Below are positions 1-6,400 of a stretch of DNA of 6,559 bases, piece by piece. The stretch spans positions 1 through 6,559 of the forward strand of contig JAUWEX010000069.1 of NCBI GenBank assembly GCA_030607235.1. Reading direction: 5' to 3'. Positions within the stretch are counted from its first letter, which is position 1. The number at the start of each line of letters is the position of its first letter. This stretch comes from Planctomycetota bacterium (lineage in GTDB: Bacteria > Planctomycetota > B129-G9). The notes beneath the pieces were generated by a model, which did not search any database, was not told the origin of the DNA, and was given only the letters and a program-made list of their open reading frames with translations. The position numbers were made by a program, and so were the translations under genes.

Positions 1-427
1 GATAATCGGGATAGACTACGGGCGAAGGCGCGTGGGGCTGGCGCTGGGCGACGCGGGAGGGCGCATAGCCGTGCCGCTTGTCGTGATCGACCGCCGCAGT
101 GACCCCGATTGGATCGGAACCATCGCCCGATTTGCTGCGGAACACGAGGCCGTCAAATTCGTCGTCGGACTGCCGCTCCGCACGGATATGAAACACAGCG
201 AAATGGCCGATGAGGCCGTGGCCTTCGGCGAGAGCCTGCGCGAGAAGACCGGCCTGCCGGTAGAGATGTGGGACGAGCGGTTTTCCAGCGCCTGCGCCGA
301 GCGCGCGCTTCTGGACGCCAACGTCTCGCGCGCCAAACGCAAGGCCAAACTCGACAAAGTCGCCGCGCAGGTAATCCTGCAAAGTTACCTCGACACGAAA
401 CGCCGGACGGAGACAGACAATGATTGA
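1..427 (+). CDS. ruvX: RuvX/YqgF-family Holliday-junction resolvase-like nuclease (5' end cut off by window)
   Basis: This gene encodes a small RNase H-fold nuclease of the YqgF/RuvX family. Members are reported to act on Holliday junctions and, in some bacteria, in 16S rRNA 5'-end maturation; which role applies here is not shown. The reading frame is open from base 2, and the first visible residues, IIGIDYGRRRVGLALGD, are the family's N-terminal motif with its first catalytic Asp. The start codon therefore lies a few codons upstream of the window, and the GTG at 32 is inside the motif, not a start. Later come VVGLPLR (second strand motif), WDERFSS around 269-289 with the conserved DER acidic residue, and a C-terminal KLDKVAAQVILQSYL segment holding the third acidic residue. 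About 141 residues are visible, close to full length for the family (about 140-150). The TGA stop lies inside the next gene, giving an 8-bp overlap. Family assignment is firm; the biochemical role is inferred from the family. Confidence 0.95.
   Translation, partial: IIGIDYGRRRVGLALGDAGGRIAVPLVVIDRRSDPDWIGTIARFAAEHEAVKFVVGLPLRTDMKHSEMADEAVAFGESLREKTGLPVEMWDERFSSACAERALLDANVSRAKRKAKLDKVAAQVILQSYLDTKRRTETDND
409..412 (+). promoter_or_regulatory. Shine-Dalgarno site of the LUD-domain gene
   Basis: GGAG lies 7 bases before the ATG at 420, inside the 3' end of ruvX. It supports ATG 420 as the start of the downstream gene. With the 8-bp overlap, it suggests that ribosomes finishing ruvX can help initiate there. 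Confidence 0.6.
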
Positions 428-1028
428 AAAAACAATTGCGAATCTCGAAAAACACAACTTCCTCGTGCACCGCGTCGCCACCGCCGCCGAGGCGAAGGAC
501 AAGGTTCTCGAACTGATACCGCCCGGGGTCACCGTGGGCTTCGGCGGCTCGACCACCGTCGCTCAGGCCGGCATTCACGACGCGCTGCGGGCGGGCGACT
601 ACAATCTGTTCGACCCCTACGTGTCGGGGATTGACCCCGAAGAAAACGTGCGCTGTCGCAAGGGCGGTATGCAGGCGGAGTTTTACGTTACCGGTGTCAA
701 CGCCGTCAGCGAAGAGGGCGAGTTGTTTTATCTCGACGGGATCGGCAATCGTGTCGGAGCGGTGTCTTGCGGGCCGGGCGCGGTGATCGTGGTTACGAGC
801 ACGAAAAAAATCGTACCCGACGAGGCGGCCGCGTGGAAGCGCATCAAGGAGCAGGCCGCGCCGCCCAACGCCAAACGCTTCGGCGCGAAAGTCCCGTGCG
901 TGGAGACGGGCGAATGCTCCGATTGCGAATCGCCCAACCGCATCTGCAACCTCTACCTGCGCATTCATCGCGTGTGGGACAAAAACCGCTTCCACATCAT
1001 CTTCGTCGACGAGGACCTCGGCTTCTAA
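420..1028 (+). CDS. LUD-domain (DUF162, LutC/YkgG-like) protein with C-terminal four-cysteine motif
   Basis: This is a 202-residue soluble protein made almost entirely of one LUD domain. The domain is named for LutB/LutC of the LutABC L-lactate oxidation system, but many stand-alone members have no known function, and I do not assign one here. Visible family marks are VGFGGSTTVAQAG at residues 39-51, YVTGVNAVSEEGELFYLDG at 89-107 followed by GNRV at 109-112, and VIVVTSTKKIV at 122-132. AAPPNAKRF (146-154) follows. Near the C-terminus Cys160, Cys166, Cys169 and Cys176 fall in a PCVETGECSDCESPNRICN stretch (159-177). I recall this signature from a stand-alone branch of the family, and it could bind a metal or Fe-S centre. 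No signal peptide or membrane helix is seen. No lutA- or lutB-like gene is in the window, so a lactate role should not be assumed. The ATG at 420 has a good ribosome site; the gene overlaps ruvX and ends with TAA at 1026-1028. Confidence 0.88.
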   Translation: MIEKTIANLEKHNFLVHRVATAAEAKDKVLELIPPGVTVGFGGSTTVAQAGIHDALRAGDYNLFDPYVSGIDPEENVRCRKGGMQAEFYVTGVNAVSEEGELFYLDGIGNRVGAVSCGPGAVIVVTSTKKIVPDEAAAWKRIKEQAAPPNAKRFGAKVPCVETGECSDCESPNRICNLYLRIHRVWDKNRFHIIFVDEDLGF

Positions 1029-1220
1029 AGCAATTTGAGTTTCCGGTTTTCCTCCTTTTTGCGATATTTGGTTTCGACCGCACCGCCGCCGAGGGCGCAG
1101 AGGGTTACCCGATGCGGTGTGTGGCGGGCTTGCCCAAATTGTCAGTGGGTAGAAGCGAAGCGCTTCTGTCGCCGAATGGCGACAGACAGCGAGCGTCTTT
1201 TGAAATGAGTGGCTACTTCC
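1029..1220. other. Convergent intergenic region
   Basis: These 192 bp separate the LUD gene from the oppositely oriented response regulator. No credible coding frame was seen. The right half holds tandem hairpins, listed separately. The left half has a T-run at 1056-1060, but no hairpin was found directly before it. A loose pairing of CACCGC (1081-1086) with GCGGTG (1114-1119) encloses a small GGG-TTA-CCC element. That pairing may be chance. Confidence 0.6.
1151..1201. terminator. Tandem hairpins, probable boundary between convergent transcripts
   Basis: Two perfect inverted repeats stand back to back. AGAAGCG (1151-1157) pairs with CGCTTCT (1161-1167) around a 3-base loop. CTGTCGCC (1166-1173) pairs with GGCGACAG (1178-1185) around the tetraloop GAAT. 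The stems share bases 1166-1167, so they cannot both be complete at once. A short T-run (1198-1201) follows 12 bases after the second stem on the plus strand, with a weak AGAC/GTCT pairing between. On the minus strand no T-run follows. This is a plausible but non-canonical terminator for the plus-strand unit and a possible 3'-end stabiliser for the regulator mRNA. It could instead be a dispersed REP-like palindrome. Confidence 0.5.
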
Positions 1221-2603
1221 CTATTTGCTGCGGGGCGTCCTCGTCAGGTGCTGCCTGGCCGGATCGAGGGTCTTGAGTTTGCGGTACAGCGTTCGCAGCG
1301 AAATGCCGAGCAGCCGCGCGGCCTTCTCGCGGTTGCCATCGGCGCGTTCCAGTGCCGCGGCGATCAGGCGCCGTTCGTTGTTGGCCAGCGCGAGGTTGTC
1401 GGATTCGCGCGTTGTCTTAGCGCTGGCGGTGCGGATGTTGGCGGGGATATCGGCCAGACCGATTCTGTCGGTGGAATTCATCACTACGATACTCTCCAGA
1501 CAATTGCGCAGTTCGCGCACGTTGCCCAGCCAGTGGTAATCCTCCAGCGCGGACAGCGCCTCGGACTCGATCGATTCGATTTTCTTGCCGTATTCTTCGT
1601 TGAGGTCTTTGAGGAACGCGTCGACCAGCAGAGGTATGTCTTCGGCGTGCTCGCGCAGCGGCGGCATGTGAATCGAGACGACCTTTAGCCGGTAGAACAG
1701 GTCGTCGCGAAAGAGTCCTTCGCCGACCATTTTTTCGAGGTTGCGGTTAGTCGCCGCGATCAGCCGCACATCAACGTCGATAGTCTCGTTGCTTCCGATG
1801 CGCGTGATCTTGCGCTCCTCGATTACGCGCAGGAGTTTTGCCTGCGTCGCCGGGGAAATCTCGCCGATTTCGTCGAGGAACAGCGTGCCCCCGTCGGCGA
1901 ATTCGAAGCGGCCCTTGCGCGTAGCGATCGCGCCGGTGAAGGCGCCTTTTTCGTGGCCGAAAAGTTCGCTTTCCAGCAAACCTTCGGGCAGCGTGGTACA
2001 GTTGAGCGTAACGAACGGCCCGCGCTTGCGGTGGCTGTTGTTGTGGACGGCATGCGCGACGAGTTCTTTGCCGGTACCGGATTCGCCGGTAACGAGGACC
2101 GTGGCGTTGGTGGGGCTGATGTGCCGGAGCGCTTCGAAGATGTGGCGTATGGCCGGTGAGTTGCCGATGATCCCGTGCAGGCCGAAGCGCTGGTCGAGTT
2201 GCGCGTGTAGCGCGACGTTGTCGCGGGCCAGTTTCTGGCGCTCGGCGGTGCGCGCCACGACGGTGCGCAGTTCGTCGAGGTTGAGCGGCTTGCGCAGGTA
2301 GTGCAGCGCGCCCTGTTGCATAGCCTGAACCGCGCTTTCGACGGTGGCGAAGCCGGTGATGACGATGACCTCGCAGTCGGGCGCGGTCTGCTTGGCGTGG
2401 CGCAGCACGTCCATGCCGTCGCCGTCTTTGAGCACCAGGTCGGTGATGACGATGTCGGGTCGGCACTCGGTGATGGCCTTGATGCCGGTCTTGGCGGAGT
2501 CCGCTTCGATGCATTCGTATCCCGCGCGTTCCAGCGCCTCGGCGGTTACTTCGACGATCGCCTTTTCGTCGTCGATGATGATTACTTTAAGCGGTTTGGT
2601 CAT
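1221..2603 (-). CDS. NtrC-family sigma-54-dependent response regulator
   Basis: This 460-residue cytosolic transcription activator is the output half of a two-component pair. Residues 1-120 are a receiver domain with acidic pocket Asp11/Asp12, phospho-acceptor Asp55, Thr83 and Lys105 (KP). Residues about 143-370 are the AAA+ sigma-54 interaction domain, with Walker A GESGTGKE (173-180), the sigma-54-contacting GAFTGA loop (220-225) and Walker B GGTLFLDEIG (238-247). It also has the R-finger region FRDDLFYRL (298-306) and sensor II GNVREL (360-365). Residues about 408-446 are a Fis-type helix-turn-helix ending NREKAARLLGISLRTLYRKL. All motifs needed for ATP-driven opening of sigma-54 polymerase are present. 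One deviation is Leu359 where the family usually has Pro (WPGN). The ATG at 2601-2603 lies 17 bp inside the kinase gene. Only a weak AGG sits close to it, while a better GGAGG is 15 bases upstream, so translational coupling is likely. No in-frame alternative start codon is seen between GGAGG and the ATG. Target genes are unknown. Confidence 0.96.
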   Translation of the reverse strand: MTKPLKVIIIDDEKAIVEVTAEALERAGYECIEADSAKTGIKAITECRPDIVITDLVLKDGDGMDVLRHAKQTAPDCEVIVITGFATVESAVQAMQQGALHYLRKPLNLDELRTVVARTAERQKLARDNVALHAQLDQRFGLHGIIGNSPAIRHIFEALRHISPTNATVLVTGESGTGKELVAHAVHNNSHRKRGPFVTLNCTTLPEGLLESELFGHEKGAFTGAIATRKGRFEFADGGTLFLDEIGEISPATQAKLLRVIEERKITRIGSNETIDVDVRLIAATNRNLEKMVGEGLFRDDLFYRLKVVSIHMPPLREHAEDIPLLVDAFLKDLNEEYGKKIESIESEALSALEDYHWLGNVRELRNCLESIVVMNSTDRIGLADIPANIRTASAKTTRESDNLALANNERRLIAAALERADGNREKAARLLGISLRTLYRKLKTLDPARQHLTRTPRSK

Positions 2604-3318
2604 CGGGCCTGTCGTTTTCCTCCAGGGGCAGTTTGATACGGAAATTCGTGCCGGTGCCCGGGGTGCTTTCCACGCTTACGCTGCCGCCGTGCGCTTCGAT
2701 GATTTTTTTCGTCGTCGACAGCCCCAGCCCCGAGCCTTTGCTGCGGGTGGAAAAATACGGCTCGAAGATTTTGCCGATAATCTTCTCCGGGATTCCCGGG
2801 CCGGTGTCGAAGATGTCGACGTAGGCCCAGCGGTCTTGCGCGAAGGTTTTGACGAAGATGTCGCCGCCGGTTTCGAGCGCGTTGACGGCGTTGAGCAGGA
2901 TGTTTAGCAGGGCCTGTTTGATCAGGTTGCGATCCATTTCGACCTGGGGCGGCGGCGAGTCGTAGGTTGTCATCAGGCGGATGCGGTTGGCGGTCGTTTC
3001 GGGTCGGACGAAGTCGGCGACTTCTTCGACGACGGCGTTGAGGTCTTCGGATACCTTCTCGAAGACGCTGGTGGAGCGCGCGAAGTGCAGAAATTCGTCC
3101 AGAATGTCGCGCAGCCGCCCGGACTCGTTCATCAGCAGGGCTATCTTTTGTTTCAGGCGTCGCTCGCGCGGGCCGTCTTCATCGCGCCACTCTTCGTCGA
3201 GCAGTTGCAGGTTCATGTAGATGATGTTGAGCGGATTTTTTATCTCGTGGATGAGTTTGCCGGCGATGAGGGCGATGTCGTCGGTTTGCGCCGGTGTTGT
3301 TTTTTCAATCCGTTCCAT
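2587..3318 (-). CDS. Soluble NtrB-like sensor histidine kinase lacking a sensor domain
   Basis: This 243-residue protein consists of little more than a kinase core. The HisKA dimerisation domain begins about residue 13, with phospho-acceptor His24 in the H-box IHEIKNPLN. Its E25xxN28 pattern is the one linked to phosphatase activity in bifunctional HisKA kinases. The HATPase_c domain (about 127-232) has the N-box with Asn139/Asn143 (NILLNAVNAL), G1 box DTGPG (171-175), F-box FEPYFS (185-190) and G2 box GSGLGL (195-200). All catalytic boxes look intact. No membrane helix, PAS, GAF or HAMP region precedes the H-box: only about 20 residues do. The signal must therefore come through a partner protein or a very short N-terminus. 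The gene overlaps the response regulator by 17 bp, which strongly marks them as cognates. The ATG at 3316-3318 has no recognisable Shine-Dalgarno. No in-frame upstream extension was favoured, because the terminator and promoter-like elements lie there. Confidence 0.95.
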   Translation of the reverse strand: MERIEKTTPAQTDDIALIAGKLIHEIKNPLNIIYMNLQLLDEEWRDEDGPRERRLKQKIALLMNESGRLRDILDEFLHFARSTSVFEKVSEDLNAVVEEVADFVRPETTANRIRLMTTYDSPPPQVEMDRNLIKQALLNILLNAVNALETGGDIFVKTFAQDRWAYVDIFDTGPGIPEKIIGKIFEPYFSTRSKGSGLGLSTTKKIIEAHGGSVSVESTPGTGTNFRIKLPLEENDRPDDQTA

Positions 3319-3324
3319 GACATG

Positions 3325-3353
3325 ATTATGCCGATTCCGCGGGGAGTTTTCAA
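3325..3353 (-). promoter_or_regulatory. Sigma-70-like promoter of the kinase/regulator operon
   Basis: Read on the minus strand, TTGAAA (3353-3348; five of six bases match TTGACA) is separated by exactly 17 bases from CATAAT (3330-3325; five of six match TATAAT). A start site 6-7 bases after the -10 box would fall at about 3319-3318, at or next to the A of the kinase ATG. The -35 box directly abuts the T-tract of the upstream terminator. The match is good, but it is a pattern call only. Confidence 0.45.
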
Positions 3354-3388
3354 TAAAAAGTCCGCCCCGATTTTGTGCCGGAGCGGAC
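3354..3388 (-). terminator. Rho-independent terminator of the TPR-protein gene
   Basis: On the minus strand, GTCCGCTCCG (3388-3379) pairs with CGGGGCGGAC (3369-3360), giving a 10-bp stem with a single T-G wobble and a 9-base loop. The stem is followed immediately by TTTTT and then A (3359-3354). It starts 28 bases after the TAA of the TPR gene. This is a textbook intrinsic terminator, and it separates the TPR gene from the kinase/regulator pair. Confidence 0.88.
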
Positions 3389-3416
3389 GGTATGCGCTGT
3401 GTTTGGCCGTCGGTTG

Positions 3417-6400
3417 TTATCCGATTTCTTTGGTCAGTTTTTCGATCTGCTCCTCAACGTGTTTCTTGTCCGGGAAGCGCGTATATTCGTCGGCCTTTTT
3501 GTACTGCTCCAGTGCTTCCTTCTTTTTGCCTTCGAGTGCGAGCACGTCGCCCAGATGCGAGAGCATCGTCGGCAGGCTTTGCTTGTTGGCGTCTTCTTCG
3601 ATGAGGGCGATAGCTTTGTTGAAGGTTTCTTTGGCCAGTTTGATGTTGTCGGCTTTGGCCGCCCCGGTGCTTGCCGTTGCGAGTTTGTATTGCGCGCGTC
3701 CCAGCGTGTCCAGGATCGAGCCCTTGATGCCCTTTAGACTGGCCAGTTCGTTTTCGTTTTTGGCCGCGATAATGCGGGCTTCGAGCAGTTTGAGCGCCGT
3801 TTTTGCGTTTTTGACGGCTTCTGCGAGTGTCTTTCTGTCGGTGAGGTTCTCCGCGGCCAGCCACGCGGCCTGGTTGAGGTAGTTGAGTTTGTTGTTGCCG
3901 ATGTAGTCGCTGTCGAGTTTGGAGCACAGGATGTACTGGCTGACGGCCTTGTCGTAATCTTCATCCTCTTCGTAGAAGCGCGCGAAATCCTCGTTGTAGC
4001 GCGGGTCGAGTTTGATCAGCGCGCCGAAGCAGTCGATTACGGCTTGCCTGGATTCGGGTGATTTTTGTTCTTCGTGGTCCTGCATTAGTGCGACCATGAT
4101 CTGGTGCCGGGCTGCGGTGAATTCGGGTTTGATCTTGAGACAGTCTTCGAACACCTTTATCGATTTTGCGCGGGATTCCGTGCTGCGCATGTTGAGCAGC
4201 GTCATGCCCTTGAGGTAGATGGCGATGAAGTTGCCCGGATTGGCTTTAATTTCGAGGTCGAATTCGCTGCCGGCCTTGGGGAAGTAGCCGCGCATCGCGT
4301 AGAACATGCCGGATGCGAGGTGATAGTAGTTGTCGTTGTTTTTGCCTGAGAGTTCGCCGAGCGCTTTTTGCAGGTCCACCGACTCGAAGGCGCGCGTTTT
4401 GGCGCTCCGGGAGTTGGGTTCGCTGGGTTTGGCGGGGAAGATTATTTTGCAGCGCAACATGTTGCTGCGGGCGGCGTTGGTTTTGCCGTCGGCAAGATAG
4501 GCGCATGCCTTGTAAAAGCGTATCCAGTCCCGCAATCTGACGGCTGAATTGTAGGATTGACTGTCGGCCGTAGCGCGGGCCATTTCCTGGAGGCAGTCGG
4601 CGATGTCGTCGGCCCGATCGAACGTAGTGATAGCTTCGCTTATTTTGCCGGCCTTGAACGCGGCCATGCCCATGCCCGCTATCGCCCGCAGGTGAAAGGT
4701 GTCGAGCCTGTCGTGCTGGATTTCGGCGTCGAAGTGTTTGATGGCTTCGTCCATGTCGCCCAGCAGGAACGCCCTGAAGCCCTTAGTGTAATCCAGGCCG
4801 CTGCTGTCCTTGTCGATCTCTCCCATCAGGTCGTTCATCTTGAGTTCGAGTTCGGTGTCGCTTTGCTTGGCGGCCAGGTAACGCAGCAGGCCGTATGCGT
4901 TGATGTAGGTTTTGCGCATTTGCGCGAGTTTCTCCTCGTCGCCCCTGCTTTCCTGTTGTATGGCCGCGCGCATGGCCTTGAGTTTTTCGACGGCCAGATC
5001 GTTCTTGCCCTGGTTGACGTACGAGCGGGCCAGGCTGTAAAGAAGGGCGATGGTGCTCTTGCCGATTTCTTCCGTTTTTACGATAAAGGTTTCGTAGGCT
5101 TTGTTAGACGTTTCGTTGTCGTTGAGGCGACCGAGTACGCTGATGTAGTAACGGAAAATCACGTTGTCGGTGGGGAACTTCCTGAGGCCTTCTTCGCAGA
5201 GTTGCTTGGCCGTGTCGTCGTTGCCGCGGCTCTGGTAGAGGTTGATGAGCGCGCGCCACGATTCGGGGCGGTCGGGGAAGCCGGTCTTGATTTTGGTGTA
5301 AATGTCGATGAGTTGTTCGCGGAACTTGCGTTTGTCCGCCGTTTCCTCGGCGAATTTCAGCCGCGCCGAGATCATCTGGGCCTGTGTAAAGAGGCTGATA
5401 GGGATTTTCTTGTCGAAGGCGGGCGCGATTCCTTTTTTGATCAGATCGGCCCGGGCCTGCGCTTTTTCGAGGTCCTCTTTTTTGACCATGTAGATTCGCA
5501 TAAGCGACTGGCTGGCGGGCAGGCATTTGGGGTGCTTCGCCAGCAGCGTATTCCACGCTTCTTCCGCCATGTCGTGCCAGCCTTCTTGGTGCAGGATCGT
5601 GGCGCGCATGAAGAGTTCGTAGTCTTTGGCCTTGGTTATACCCATTGCCTGGATGTATTCCTCGGCGGTGAACAGGCTGTTTTCTTCGTTGTCGAACACG
5701 TTGTTGAGATGCTTGATCGCCTGTTCCTTGTTGCCGGAGGCCAGCGAGGCGTACGCCGAGAAGATCTCCAGATTCGTTGGCGAGTCTTCGCCTTCGTCGG
5801 TGATGCGTTTGATAACCGCGGCGTATTTTTCGTAGGCGAGTTTGCTGTCGCCCGAAAGGAAGGCCGCGTGACCCTGGCCGAGCAGCGAGGCGTTGGTTTC
5901 CTTCCCGTCGTCGTCGACCATTGTCTTGAAGGCCTTATTTGCCTTGGCGAGGTTGGGCTTGGGTTGCAGCATGTAGATCATTCCGTAGACACGCTGGACA
6001 TTTTTGTCGTCTTTGTCGCGCTCGACGACCTTTGCGCAGTATTCGAGCGCCTTTTTGAAATTGCCTTCTCTGTTGTAAAGGTCGGCCAGCATCAGCAGCG
6101 ACTGCGTGTGGAACGGGTCGATTTCGTAAGCGTTTTCAAAGGCCTCCAATGCCAGTTCTTTATCTGTCTTGGCGGGTTTTTCTTTGTCGTCTTTATTATC
6201 GCGGGTGTAATAGGCACGTCCTATAAGGTTGTATGCGGACGATATGATATCTTTGGGCGTGTTGGGCTTTTTTGTCCAATCCATCACCGTCGCCTGAAGA
6301 TATTTGATAATGTAGTCCGTATTACCGACCATCAATTGAAGGTAGTTTTGCAGCAGGAACCCCCTGTAACCGCCTTTGCCCTTTGATTGTATGATGCCGA

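Noticed and set aside
153..995. A 280-codon minus-strand open frame across ruvX and the LUD gene
   Set aside because: It overlaps two well-recognised genes on the plus strand, and its Arg/Ala/Gly-rich product resembles no family, as expected of a GC-rich shadow frame.
1045..1060. GGAGG-like ribosome site on the minus strand and a T-run on the plus strand just after the LUD stop
   Set aside because: No start codon with a credible frame follows on the minus strand. No hairpin was found directly before the T-run on the plus strand, so neither a gene nor a terminator can be supported.
3366..3380. Possible sigma-54 promoter (CGGCAC, five bases, CGGGG on the minus strand) upstream of the kinase
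   Set aside because: The -24-like element is acceptable, but the essential GC at -12 is missing, and the sequence is already explained as the terminator loop and stem.
3085..3882. A 265-codon plus-strand open frame spanning the kinase start, the terminator and the TPR end
   Set aside because: It runs through a clear minus-strand terminator and two confident minus-strand genes, and its composition is low in complexity with no domain.
6330..6335. TTG/ATG at 6335/6332 as the start of the TPR protein
   Set aside because: The same frame continues with TPR-like sequence and no stop to base 6559, so these codons are internal and the gene is cut by the window edge.
4557..6386. A 609-codon open frame on the plus strand opposite the TPR gene
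   Set aside because: It is in the codon-for-codon complementary frame, where stops appear only if the TPR gene uses TTA, CTA or TCA codons, which are rare here. The opposite strand has clear TPR motifs and the plus-strand product has no recognisable domain.
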